Below, in pieces: positions 47,115 to 55,560 of a stretch of 64,000 bases of DNA. Both the position numbers and the translations under genes were made by a program. Source of the stretch: Pelomonas sp. Root1237 (GTDB taxonomy: Bacteria > Pseudomonadota > Gammaproteobacteria > Burkholderiales > Burkholderiaceae_C); assembly GCF_001425055.1 (NCBI RefSeq), contig NZ_LMDK01000001.1, forward strand, positions 385,845 through 449,844, given 5' to 3'. The notes below the pieces were generated by a model, which did no database searches, had not been told where the DNA came from, and saw only the letters and a list, made by a program, of their open reading frames with translations. Position 1 is the first letter of the stretch; the number at the start of each line of letters is the position of its first letter.

Positions 47115-48086
47115 TCAGCGAAGGGATTGGATCTTTGTCTGCTTTGCCTCGAACTGCCGCGCCACAAAGCGCCAGACCATGCGTGATGCGTCCGGCCCGT
47201 TGGCGTCGCTGAAGCGCTGGCGCGCCGCGCCGCCGCTCCAGGCGTGGCCCAGTCGGTCGACCTCCACCAGCGTCGCCACCACCTCGCGCGAGCGCTTGAA
47301 CTGCGTCACCCGCATCGGGTAGCGCTTGCCGCGGCGCTGTTCTTGCGCCGGCTCCTGGTGCGCGCCGGCCGCCTCGGACCACATCAGCGCCGCAGAACCG
47401 GCGTTGCGGGCTGACACGACGCGGTCCGCGTCACCGTGGATGACCATCAGCGGCGGCCAGTCCTGGGCCGGGCCGGGTGGCAGCGGCTGGCGTCGTCCCT
47501 GCATCGCACCGACGGCCGAGACCGGCGAACTCGCCGTGCCGGGCGGCACGCCCGAGTGCATGACCAGGGCCTTGAAGCGCTGTGGGTAACGCGTGGCCAG
47601 CAGGGCCGCCATGCTGGCGCCGGCCGACAGGCCGGCCACGGCAATGCGCTCGCGGTCGGCCGTGTACAGCATGCAGACCTGGTCGACGGCCTTCATGATC
47701 CAGCCGGCTTCGGCGAAGGCGCGGCCCGACTGTGTGTCGAACCAGTTCCAGCAGCCCTGGGTGTTGCACAGCCGTGGCTGCTCGGGATAGAGCACCAGGA
47801 AGCGCTCGCGCGTGGCGACGGCATTCATGCGCGTGCTGGCGGCAAAGCTCTTGGCGTCCTGGTGGCAGCCATGCAGCATGACGAGCAACGGCAGCCGCTC
47901 GCCGAAGCGCACGCTCGCGGGCCGGAACAGGTAGTAGCGGCGCGGCCCGTCCGCGGCCATCACCAGGCCCATCAACCAGCTGCCCGCGCTGGACGGCGGA
48001 CGATGGCGCTCGCGCAGCGGCTGGGTCGCCCGCTTGAACAGCGCGGCGTTGCGGTTGAGCAGCGCCGACCACGAGGGCTGTTTCAT
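47115..48086 (-). CDS. PHB-depolymerase-family esterase
   Basis: 323 residues. LPLLVMLHGCHQDAKSFAAS is the diagnostic start of the family, followed by lipase box GLSAGAS (catalytic Ser), acid in HGDADRVV and His in RLGHAWSGG. The family includes poly(3-hydroxybutyrate) depolymerases and acetyl/feruloyl esterases. There is no obvious signal peptide, so it may be cytoplasmic or exported by another route. ATG 48086 overlaps the DUF2789 stop (ATGA). Confidence 0.9.
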   Translation of the reverse strand: MKQPSWSALLNRNAALFKRATQPLRERHRPPSSAGSWLMGLVMAADGPRRYYLFRPASVRFGERLPLLVMLHGCHQDAKSFAASTRMNAVATRERFLVLYPEQPRLCNTQGCWNWFDTQSGRAFAEAGWIMKAVDQVCMLYTADRERIAVAGLSAGASMAALLATRYPQRFKALVMHSGVPPGTASSPVSAVGAMQGRRQPLPPGPAQDWPPLMVIHGDADRVVSARNAGSAALMWSEAAGAHQEPAQEQRRGKRYPMRVTQFKRSREVVATLVEVDRLGHAWSGGAARQRFSDANGPDASRMVWRFVARQFEAKQTKIQSLR

Positions 48087-48373
48087 CCGCCGGTGCTGTC
48101 GTTTGGAGCCTGGGCCAGCTCCGAGGGGTCGGGATGCTCGCGCAGCAGGGCGTTCAGCTGGTCGATCTGCCCGCACCAGTCACCATCGTCCTGATGCCAT
48201 TGCTCGCGGATGAAGGCGACCTGGCTGGCGTTCCAGAACGGGGCCTCCGACAGATTCAGCGTCTGCGGCAGCGGCCGGTGCAGGCGGATGAACTGCTTGA
48301 TTTCGGCCGGCGAATCCGGCAGGCCGAGCTGGCAGAACAGGGCCTGCATGTCATGGTGGGTGGTGGTGTCCAT
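48083..48373 (-). CDS. DUF2789 family protein
   Basis: 96 residues. HDMQALFCQLGLPDSPAEIK, LPQTLNLSEAPFWNASQVAF and FIREQWHQDDGDWCGQIDQL are characteristic of DUF2789, a small helical family of unknown role in proteobacteria. ATG 48373 has AGAGGA upstream, whereas the longer frame to 48400 does not. It is translationally coupled to the esterase. Confidence 0.9.
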   Translation of the reverse strand: MDTTTHHDMQALFCQLGLPDSPAEIKQFIRLHRPLPQTLNLSEAPFWNASQVAFIREQWHQDDGDWCGQIDQLNALLREHPDPSELAQAPNDSTGG

Positions 48374-48446
48374 GGCGGATCCTCTTTCAAAGGGTTTCAA
48401 GGCGGAAACCGTGAGGCTTAGACCTTAGATGTCGGCGCCGCTGCGC

Positions 48447-48524
48447 GGTGTCAGCCGACACCCCGTCCACGACGGTCGTCCCTGTCAGCCGAGGCCCACA
48501 CTGCCGGCTGTCACCCGCTGACAG
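48447..48524. promoter_or_regulatory. Cluster of short perfect palindromes between DUF2789 and mscS-like genes
   Basis: GGTGTC-AGCC-GACACC (48447-48462) and CTGTCA-CCCGC-TGACAG (48508-48524) are perfect six-base inverted repeats, with a further CTGTCAGCCGAGG at 48482. All three share TGTCA. They lie in the 206-base divergent region and could be regulator sites or RNA hairpins. No gene is seen in this gap. Confidence 0.45.
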
Positions 48525-48579
48525 ACTGGCGGGAACGGCGCACCTACGGTCATGGGATTGAAGACTGCAGGAGGTCGCG

Positions 48580-49728
48580 ATGACCTGGAATGAATTCATT
48601 GCGCGCATGCAGGCCGCTTGGCCCGATGTGGGCTGGACCGACGTGTTGCCCGCCGTGCTGGCCGGCGCCTTGACCATCGTCATCATCAAGGTCGGCCTGC
48701 GCTTCGTCGTGCAGCGCTTGCGCAAACTGTCGCAGCGCACCAGCAGCACGCTGGACGACGGCCTCGTCAGCGTGCTGGAGCGCACCAATGGCGCGCTGAT
48801 CTGGGTGGTGGGCCTGCTGGTCGGGCTCAACATGCTGCCGCTGGACGACCGCTGGCATGACCGCGTGTCGCAGCTGTGGTTCGCCGTCGTGGCCCTGCAG
48901 CTCGGCCTGTGGGCCCAGCAGGCGGTGGCGCAGGTGCTCGCGGCCCAGCAGACGCGCCATGGCGGTACGGCGGCGCTGTCGGCCTCGGCCACGCTGCTCA
49001 GCTGGGGCCTGCGCGGCGCGCTGTGGGTGGTGGTAGTGCTCGCCGTGCTATCCAACCTCGGTGTCAACATCACGGCCTTTGTTGCGAGCCTGGGTATCGG
49101 TGGCATCGCGCTGGCGCTGGCCGTGCAGAACATCCTCAGCGACCTGTTTGCGTCGCTGGCCATCGCGGTGGACAAGCCCTTCGAGGTGGGCGACTCCATC
49201 ACCGTCGGCGACGTCACCGGCACGGTGGAGCGCGTGGGCCTGAAGACGACGCGCATCCGCAGCCTGGGCGGCGAGCAGATCGTCATGTCCAACGCCGAAC
49301 TGCTCAAGCGCACGGTGGCCAACTTCAAGCGCCTGCAGACGCGCCGCGTCGCCTTCACCTTCGGCATCACGTCCGATGCGTCCGCCGACGACGCTGCCGC
49401 GGTGCCGCCGTTGGTCAAGGGGCTGATCGACGCCGACCCCAAGCTCGAACTGGTACGGGCCCACTTCAAGGGCTTCGGCGAGAACTCGCTGAACTTCGAG
49501 GTGGTCTACCGCGTCAACGATCCCAGCTATGACGTCTACATGGACCACCAGCAGACGCTGAACCTGGCGCTGATGCGCGAGCTGCAGCAGCGCGGCATCC
49601 GTCTGGCGTTCACCACCAACACCGTCAACGTTGTCGGCTTGCAGTCACCGGCGCCGGCTGGCCCGGCGGCAACGCGCAAAGGCGCCTCGCCCGACGCGCC
49701 TGACATCGTGCCCGCCGCGGCAGGCTGA
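48580..49728 (+). CDS. MscS-family mechanosensitive channel
   Basis: 382 residues. Four or five membrane helices; the pore-lining TM3 and following beta domain are clear: VASLGIGGIALALAVQNILS, DKPFEVGDSITVGDVTGTVE, LGGEQIVMSNAELL. It opens on osmotic downshift to release solutes. AGGAGG precedes ATG 48580. Five bases separate it from the antiporter gene, so an osmotic/ionic pair is likely. Confidence 0.94.
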   Translation: MTWNEFIARMQAAWPDVGWTDVLPAVLAGALTIVIIKVGLRFVVQRLRKLSQRTSSTLDDGLVSVLERTNGALIWVVGLLVGLNMLPLDDRWHDRVSQLWFAVVALQLGLWAQQAVAQVLAAQQTRHGGTAALSASATLLSWGLRGALWVVVVLAVLSNLGVNITAFVASLGIGGIALALAVQNILSDLFASLAIAVDKPFEVGDSITVGDVTGTVERVGLKTTRIRSLGGEQIVMSNAELLKRTVANFKRLQTRRVAFTFGITSDASADDAAAVPPLVKGLIDADPKLELVRAHFKGFGENSLNFEVVYRVNDPSYDVYMDHQQTLNLALMRELQQRGIRLAFTTNTVNVVGLQSPAPAGPAATRKGASPDAPDIVPAAAG

Positions 49729-49733
49729 ACTTT

Positions 49734-50966
49734 GTGATCCACAGCGCCGCCGCCGGCCCCGAGTTGCTGACGGCGGCCATTGCGGCCCTGGTTCTCGTCG
49801 CCATCGCCGGCGCCCTCTACACCCACCGCCTCGGCCTGTCGCATCTGCTCGTCTTCATGGCGGTTGGCATGCTGACCGGCGTGGATGGGCCGCTGGGCCT
49901 GCCCTTCGACGACCACCGGCTGGCCGTCACCGTCGGCAATCTCGCGCTCGCCCTCATCCTGTTCGATGGCGGCCTGCGCACGCGCTGGAGCGAGGTGCGC
50001 CGGGCGATGCTGCCGGCCAGCCTGCTGGCCACGGTAGGCGTCGCGATCACGGCCGCCATCGTCGCGGGCATCGCGAAGGCGGTGCTGGACATGCCGTGGA
50101 CCGAAGGCCTGCTGCTGGGCGCGGCGGTCTCGTCCACCGATGCCTCCGCCGTGTTCGCGCAGTTCGCCGCCAGCAAGCTGCGTCTGGAGCCACGCCTGGC
50201 GGCCACCATCGAGGTCGAGTCGGCCCTGAACGACCCCATGGCCATGGTGCTGACCATCGGCCTGATCGCCTGGTTGATGCCCTTCGGCCAGCCGGGCGAC
50301 GCGCAGGTGAACAGCCTGGTCGACCTGCTGCCCCTGCTGGGCGAGCAGCTCGGGCTGGGCCTGCTCGCCGGCGTGCTGGGCGGCCTGCTGGCCGCATGGT
50401 GGGTGGGCAAGCTGCCCATCACAGATGACCACGACGGGCTGACGGCGCTGCTGATGGCGGCACTGGGCTTCCTGCTGTTCGCCGTCACCAACCGCTGCGG
50501 CGGCTCGGGCTTCCTGGCTGTGTATGTCGCCGGCCTGCTGGTGCGCCACCGTGCCGAACGCGTGGCGGCGATGAGCCTGCCCGGGCTGAACGGCTACACC
50601 TGGCTGGCCCAGGCGGTGCTGTTCCTGCTGCTGGGCCTGCTGGTCACGCCGCATGAGGTTCTGCGCCTGATCGGCCCGGCCCTGCTGCTGGCGGCCGGCC
50701 TGATGCTGGTCGCGCGGCCCGCTGCGGTCTTCCTGTGCCTGGCGCCGCTGGGCTTTAGCTGGCGGGCACAGTGTTTCGTGGCTTGGTCGGGCCTGCGCGG
50801 CGCGGTGCCTATTGTGCTGGCCACCTACCCGGTGCTGGCCGGCCTGCCGAACGGCTGGCGCTTCTTCGACGTGGCCTTCGTCGTCGTGCTGCTGTCTCTG
50901 CTCATCCAGGGCCCGACGCTGGCGCCACTGGCGCGCTGGCTGGGGCTTGATCAGAGTAAGCGCTAG
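49734..50966 (+). CDS. Monovalent cation/H+ antiporter, NhaP/CvrA-like (CPA1)
   Basis: 410 residues, 12-13 membrane helices. Family motifs: LALALILFDGGLRTRWSEVR, GAAVSSTDASAVFAQFA, IEVESALNDPMAMVLTIGLI (transport Asp), VAWSGLRGAVPIVLATYPVL. It resembles the membrane part of CvrA/NhaP2, but the C-terminal TrkA-C and CorC domains (about 160 residues) are absent. GTG 49734 is the start. Stop overlaps the next convergent gene by four bases. Confidence 0.93.
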   Translation: MIHSAAAGPELLTAAIAALVLVAIAGALYTHRLGLSHLLVFMAVGMLTGVDGPLGLPFDDHRLAVTVGNLALALILFDGGLRTRWSEVRRAMLPASLLATVGVAITAAIVAGIAKAVLDMPWTEGLLLGAAVSSTDASAVFAQFAASKLRLEPRLAATIEVESALNDPMAMVLTIGLIAWLMPFGQPGDAQVNSLVDLLPLLGEQLGLGLLAGVLGGLLAAWWVGKLPITDDHDGLTALLMAALGFLLFAVTNRCGGSGFLAVYVAGLLVRHRAERVAAMSLPGLNGYTWLAQAVLFLLLGLLVTPHEVLRLIGPALLLAAGLMLVARPAAVFLCLAPLGFSWRAQCFVAWSGLRGAVPIVLATYPVLAGLPNGWRFFDVAFVVVLLSLLIQGPTLAPLARWLGLDQSKR

Positions 50967-51355
50967 GCTACCGGCGCCAGCAGGTTGGCGTCACGCGCCA
51001 GCTTCCACCGGCCGCCATCCTTGCGCAGCAGCGTCAGCGTGTGGCCCTCGCGGCGTGTCGGCGGCGAACCATCCGGCGGTGTGGCGGTCACGCTCAGGCG
51101 GGTGCGCATGAAGGCCCAGTCGCCCAGGATCTGCACCTCCAGCATCTCGCTGTGCCCGTCGAACTTCGGCGCCTCGCCGCGTGCCTGGCCCTCGGCGGCC
51201 TTGGCGAAATCGCTCTTGGTCATCGGGGCCCGGCCGGGCGTCAGGAAGACGGCGTCATCCGTCATCAGTGCGAGCACGGCCTGGACATCGCCCTCGCGCG
51301 TGGCGGCCATCCAAGTCGTCACGAGATCACGGATCTCTTGTTCATCGGCTTGCAT
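50963..51355 (-). CDS. SnoaL-like / YybH-type protein (DUF4440)
   Basis: 130 residues. The fold pattern of the SgcJ/EcaC and YybH families is visible: EIRDLVTTWMAATREGDVQA, VLALMTDDAVFLTPGRAPM, WAFMRTRLSVTATPP, GRWKLARDANLLAPV. These small cone-shaped proteins bind or isomerise small molecules; the role here is unknown. It is the last of seven consecutive minus-strand genes. Confidence 0.87.
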   Translation of the reverse strand: MQADEQEIRDLVTTWMAATREGDVQAVLALMTDDAVFLTPGRAPMTKSDFAKAAEGQARGEAPKFDGHSEMLEVQILGDWAFMRTRLSVTATPPDGSPPTRREGHTLTLLRKDGGRWKLARDANLLAPVA

Positions 51356-51391
51356 GTCACCACCTTAGCGCCACGGCGGGCGCTCGCTGTT

Positions 51392-52315
51392 TCAGGTTGT
51401 GCCGGCCAGGGAGTCCGCCTGCGTGACGAGGCTGCCCGGCGGCACGCTGCGCGTCAGCCAGACATTGCCGCCAATGACGGCCCCGCGGCCGATGGTGACG
51501 CGGCCCAGCACGGTGGCGCCGGCATAGATGACGGCCTCGTCCTCGACGATGGGATGGCGCGGCTGGCCCTTGACGAGATTGCCGTCGCCGTCGGTGGGGA
51601 AGCTCTTGGCGCCCAGCGTGACGTTCTGATAAATGCGCACGCGCTCGCCGATGACGGCCGTCTCGCCGATGACCACGCCGGTGCCATGGTCGATGAAGCA
51701 GCCGCTGCCGATCGTGGCACCGGGGTGGATGTCGATGCCCGTGTCGGCATGCGCCAGCTCGGCGACGACGCGGGCGATCAGCGGCAGGCCGAGCTTGTAG
51801 AGCTCATGCGCGAGGCGGTGGCTGATCAGGGCGCGCACGCCGGGGTAGCACAGCAGCACCTCGTCGACGCTGCGCGCCGCCGGATCGCCCTGGTAGGCGG
51901 CGAGCACGTCGCTGTCCAACAGCACGCGCACGCCGGGCAGGGTGCGCAGGAAGCGAGTGGCCAGCTCGGCGGCATCCTGGCTGGGTGTGTCATCGCCACG
52001 CTGGCGGGCCTCGTGGCGCAGCTCCAGCGCGGCCTGCTGGCGCAGTGTTGCCATGGCGGTGCCGATGGTGTGGCCGACGTAGAAATCCTCGTTCTCGGGC
52101 TGCAGCGTTGGCGGCCCCAGGCGCATCGGGAACAGCGCGCCCGACAGGCACTGCACCATGCCTGCCAGCAGCTCGCGCGACGGCAGCTCGCGGCCGTCGC
52201 CGCCGCGGCGGTGCGCCTCGCGCCAGCGCCTGCGTTCGTCGCGCAAGGCCTCGACGACAGCCTGCAGTTCATCACCGGGCGCGGGCGTTGACGGAGGAGT
52301 GAGGGCTTGGGTCAT
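51392..52315 (-). CDS. epsC: Serine O-acetyltransferase EpsC/CysE type
   Basis: 307 residues. An N-terminal helical domain (residues about 20-170) precedes the left-handed beta-helix: IDIHPGATIGSGCFIDHGTG, VVIGETAVIGERVRIYQNVT, HPIVEDEAVIYAGATVLGRV, IGGNVWLTRSVPPGS. It acetylates serine for cysteine synthesis. ATG 52315 (MTQALTPP) was chosen. Its first 44 bases overlap the preceding membrane-protein gene. Confidence 0.93.
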   Translation of the reverse strand: MTQALTPPSTPAPGDELQAVVEALRDERRRWREAHRRGGDGRELPSRELLAGMVQCLSGALFPMRLGPPTLQPENEDFYVGHTIGTAMATLRQQAALELRHEARQRGDDTPSQDAAELATRFLRTLPGVRVLLDSDVLAAYQGDPAARSVDEVLLCYPGVRALISHRLAHELYKLGLPLIARVVAELAHADTGIDIHPGATIGSGCFIDHGTGVVIGETAVIGERVRIYQNVTLGAKSFPTDGDGNLVKGQPRHPIVEDEAVIYAGATVLGRVTIGRGAVIGGNVWLTRSVPPGSLVTQADSLAGTT

Positions 52316-52829
52316 GGCGGGCGCCGCGCAGGCGGTTGGCAAGGGCGGCCAGTATAGAAATCCACCGTTTCCCCACGAGGGCCAGGGCTGCCGTCACGGC
52401 CAGCATCGCCGCCATGTGGACGGCCACGGCCGCCAAGGCCAGCAGCAGCGAGCCCGAGGCAGTGATCTCGCGGGCCGGCGAGGCACTCAGGCATAGCGGC
52501 ACCAATGCTGGCACCAGCATCATGCCGCTGCCATGGGCACTGGCCACCAGGCAGGACCACAACGCCAGCCCGGCCTTGGCGCGCCGCAGCGCCAGCGCCA
52601 GCAGCAACAGCAGGCCGCACAAAAGTTGCCCGCTGCCCATGGACCCGCCCAGCGCCACCAGCACCGCCACGCCGCCGATTGCGCCGGCATGCCCGAGCGC
52701 GATAGGCAGCAAGGCCCGGCGCGCGTTCTGCGAGCAGGCGGCCAGGCCCCAGCCGGTGGCCGGGTTCAAGCCGTGCAGGGCGCCGGCGCCGGCCAGGGCC
52801 AGCCACGGCCAGAGGCTGGTGGCGCTCAT
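52272..52829 (-). CDS. Small polytopic membrane protein with His-Gly motifs
   Basis: 185 residues, five or six membrane helices. GALHGLNPATGWGLAACSQN, LPIALGHAGAIGGVAVLVAL and ASAHGSGMMLVPALVPLCL place His residues next to Gly in three helices, faintly like nickel/cobalt or sulphite/TauE exporters. The family is not recognised. ATG 52829 lies five bases after the DUF899 gene stop. The 3' end overlaps epsC by 44 bases, so coupling is likely. Confidence 0.8.
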   Translation of the reverse strand: MSATSLWPWLALAGAGALHGLNPATGWGLAACSQNARRALLPIALGHAGAIGGVAVLVALGGSMGSGQLLCGLLLLLALALRRAKAGLALWSCLVASAHGSGMMLVPALVPLCLSASPAREITASGSLLLALAAVAVHMAAMLAVTAALALVGKRWISILAALANRLRGARHDPSPHSSVNARAR

Positions 52830-52834
52830 GACCG

Positions 52835-53593
52835 TCAGGCCTTCTGGCCGCAGCAAGCCGCTGCTGCTGGCGCCTGCGACTCGTAGCGGTCGTGGTGGCG
52901 CACCCACTCCATGGTGTAGCTCAGGCCCGCCTCGTCACGGCCCTTGGGCGTCAGGTCGATGAGGTTGTAGCTGCCCATCATCACTTCCACGCCACGGCCG
53001 AAGGTCGAGTAGGTGTGGAAGACCTGGCCGTCGTCATCCTTGCAGAAGATGCTGATGCCGGGCGCCTCTTCATTCGGGAAGGGCGTCATGTGGAAGTTGT
53101 AATAGACCTCGCCGTCGACCCGGTCCGCCGGCGTGAAGCTGACGTGGAAGTCGCGGTTGAAGTCATTGCCGTTGGACGAGGCCCAGGCGAATTGCCAGCC
53201 CATGCGGCGCTTGAAGTCCTCGAGGTCGGCCAGCGGCGCGCGCGACACCGCCAGCAGCGCGATGTCGCGCTGGGCCAGGTGGGGCGCCATGCTGTCCAGG
53301 TGGTCGGCCATGAAAGAGCAGCTCTTGCAGCCCTGCTCCCAGCCGGGGCCGAACATGAAGTGCTGTACCAACAGCTGGCGCCTGCCCTGAAACAGCTCGC
53401 TCAGCTTGCGCGGGCCGGCCGGCGTGTCGAAGACGTAGGTGTTGTCGTCCAGGCGCACCCAGGGCAGGGTGCGGCGCTCTTCGGCGACCTGGTCGCGCAG
53501 CCGGGTCAGTTCCTTCTCGCGGGCGAGCAGGTTCTTGCGTTCGGCGATCCAGAGATCGCGGGTGACGACAGGATGAGAAATGGGGGCGTTCAT
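52835..53593 (-). CDS. DUF899 thioredoxin-like family protein
   Basis: 252 residues. Typical DUF899 segments: KELTRLRDQVAEERRTLPWV, LLVQHFMFGPGWEQGCKSCS (CxxC), FMADHLDSMAPHLAQRD, FHTYSTFGRGVEVMMGSYNL. The fold is thioredoxin-like with a CKSC pair at the usual position. Biochemical role unsettled. It ends with AACCGQ. AAGGAG precedes ATG 53593. Confidence 0.93.
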   Translation of the reverse strand: MNAPISHPVVTRDLWIAERKNLLAREKELTRLRDQVAEERRTLPWVRLDDNTYVFDTPAGPRKLSELFQGRRQLLVQHFMFGPGWEQGCKSCSFMADHLDSMAPHLAQRDIALLAVSRAPLADLEDFKRRMGWQFAWASSNGNDFNRDFHVSFTPADRVDGEVYYNFHMTPFPNEEAPGISIFCKDDDGQVFHTYSTFGRGVEVMMGSYNLIDLTPKGRDEAGLSYTMEWVRHHDRYESQAPAAAACCGQKA

Positions 53594-53674
53594 CAAAGGC
53601 TCCTTGGGTGGGTGAAGGCAATGCAGCGGCTCCACCCGGGGTTCGGGTGAGTTCTGCTCAGGGGGAATCAGTGG

Positions 53675-54319
53675 TTAGGCGCGCTTGGGGCGGCGCACGG
53701 CGCGGACCTTGCCCGCGCCGCCGCCGCCGGCGTAAAACAAGTCAGCGCCGTCGGATTCGAGGCCGCTGACATTGGTGCCGGCGGGCATCTGCAGACTTTC
53801 AAGCACGCGGCCATCGGCGGGGTCGATGCGGCGGATCTCGCTGGCGTCGTCCTCCCAGGTGCCGTGCCAGAGCTCGCCATCGACCCAGGTCACGCCGGTC
53901 ACGAAGCGGTTGGACTCGATGGTGCGCTGGATGGCGCCGGTGGCGGGGTCGATCTGGTGGATCTTGCGGCCGCGGTGCTGGCCCACCCACAGGCTGCCCT
54001 CGGCCCAGGCCATGCCGGAGTCGCCACCCTGGCCCGGCGCCGGGATGGAGGCAACGACGCTGCCCGTGGCGGGGTCGATCTTGTCGATGCGGGCTTCGGC
54101 GAGCTGCCAGAGGTAGCGGCCGTCGAAGGCGGTGCCGGCGTCGCAGGGGCGCTCGATGCGCTGCTGGGCCTCGCCGCTGGCGGGGTCGAAGGCGACCAGG
54201 GCGGCGCCGGTGGCGGCCCAGACGCGCCGACCGTCGTGGGTGACGCCGGCGACGCTCTTGCCGCCTTCGAAGGGGCCGTATTCGCGGACGATCTCGGCGG
54301 GGTGGATCACGGTGTTCAT
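53675..54319 (-). CDS. Short beta-propeller protein (YncE/SMP-30-like)
   Basis: 214 residues built of repeated blades: RRVWAATGAALVAFDPASGE, KIDPATGSVVASIPAP, KIHQIDPATGAIQRTIESNR and RIDPADGRVLESLQMPAG share the IDPATG motif. No signal peptide, so probably cytoplasmic. A binding rather than catalytic role is likely. AAGGAG precedes ATG 54319. It lies between a regulator gene (26 bases upstream) and DUF899. Confidence 0.85.
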   Translation of the reverse strand: MNTVIHPAEIVREYGPFEGGKSVAGVTHDGRRVWAATGAALVAFDPASGEAQQRIERPCDAGTAFDGRYLWQLAEARIDKIDPATGSVVASIPAPGQGGDSGMAWAEGSLWVGQHRGRKIHQIDPATGAIQRTIESNRFVTGVTWVDGELWHGTWEDDASEIRRIDPADGRVLESLQMPAGTNVSGLESDGADLFYAGGGGAGKVRAVRRPKRA

Positions 54320-54345
54320 GGTTTGCTCCTTGCGATGGGCGAACC

Positions 54346-55557
54346 TTAGCCAAGCTGCAGCGCGGCGGGGAGTAACAAGATCGTCGTGAATCCGGTCAGC
54401 GGCGGCGCCAGCCAGCGCCGCGAGCGCGTCTGGCCGATGGCGCGCACGCGGCCTGCGGCCTCCAGTTCGGCCAGCTCGCGTTGCACGGTGCGCTGGCTGG
54501 CGTCCAGGGCCAGGGCCAGGGCCGAGGTGGACCAGGCGGCGCCGTCGGACAGCAGGGCCAGCAGCTCGCTGGCCTCGCCTTCCATCGGTGGCGAGAGCAC
54601 GGCCACCTCCGGAGCGCGCAGCGCAAAACCGCGTGCGGTCGCCTCGATGCCGGCGACGGGCTTGACCAGGGCACGCAGCCTTCCAATCTCGACGCGCAGC
54701 CGCGCTCTATGGGTTTCGTCGACCTCGCGGATGCGAAAGGCGCGGGCAATCAGCGTGTCGCGCTCGGCCTCGCCCGGCCAGGCCTCGGCGAGGGCCCGCA
54801 ACAGCGTGAACAGGACGGGGCGGCGGGCGAGTGGCACGCGCAACTCCCCGGCACTCAGCGCGTGGCGGCATGCGTCGACAACGACGGCGCCCGAGTCCAT
54901 CAGCGCGGCCACCTCGTGCAGGCGCAGCGGCTGCCAGGCGCCGGCCACGAGCCGGCGTGCGGCGGTGTGGTCGAGCACGGCAGCAGCGTCGGCGGCCTCG
55001 GCCATCAGCGCCGGCACGCCGGCCCGTGCGGCTGCGTCGCGAGCGCGTGTGAGGGCGGCGTGCACCTCGGCCATGCGCAGCGAGCGCAGCGCCAGTTCCG
55101 CGCCGGCCAGGGCGGCCACGGCAGCGGGCAGGGGTGGCAATGCCTGGTCGTCAAGCGGCGCGAGCAAGGCCGAGGCGGCATCGAGTCGGCCCAACAGCAA
55201 TTGCCGCCGCGCCGCGATCAGTCGGGCCTGCAGCGCGTTGACGCGGTCGCCGCGCGTTTCGAGCGCGGCCATGGCGGCCTCCAGCGCGCGCGGTGCGGCG
55301 CTGAAGTCGCGCATGGCCAGCGCCACCTCTGCCTCGGCGACGACGCAGCGCGCCCGTGCCGTGGCCTCCTGCGCGCCAAAGCCCTGGGCCGCGCGCCTGA
55401 GCAGCTCGCGCGCCCGGGCCAGCTCGCCGAGCTGGGCCATCGCGATGCCGCGCAAGGCCAGCGCAGGCGGGTCCTCGCGCAGCGCGACGCGCTTCAGTGC
55501 CGCCAGCGCATCGCCGGCGGCCAGGGCGCGGGCTGCGGCGGAGATCAGCGAGTCCAT
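54346..55557 (-). CDS. Regulator with TPR-like N-terminus and C-terminal winged helix
   Basis: 403 residues. Residues 1-220 are Ala-rich helical repeats of TPR type (ALALRGIAMAQLGELARARE, LEAAMAALETRGDRVNALQA). Around residues 250-330 there is a DNA-binding-like segment (VPLARRPVLFTLLRALAEAW, THRARLRVEIGRLRALVKPV), and near 340-385 a second helix-turn-helix (STSALALALDASQRTVQREL). It starts three bases after the sugar-dehydrogenase-like gene and probably regulates this minus-strand gene group. Confidence 0.82.
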   Translation of the reverse strand: MDSLISAAARALAAGDALAALKRVALREDPPALALRGIAMAQLGELARARELLRRAAQGFGAQEATARARCVVAEAEVALAMRDFSAAPRALEAAMAALETRGDRVNALQARLIAARRQLLLGRLDAASALLAPLDDQALPPLPAAVAALAGAELALRSLRMAEVHAALTRARDAAARAGVPALMAEAADAAAVLDHTAARRLVAGAWQPLRLHEVAALMDSGAVVVDACRHALSAGELRVPLARRPVLFTLLRALAEAWPGEAERDTLIARAFRIREVDETHRARLRVEIGRLRALVKPVAGIEATARGFALRAPEVAVLSPPMEGEASELLALLSDGAAWSTSALALALDASQRTVQRELAELEAAGRVRAIGQTRSRRWLAPPLTGFTTILLLPAALQLG

Positions 55558-55560
55558 GGA

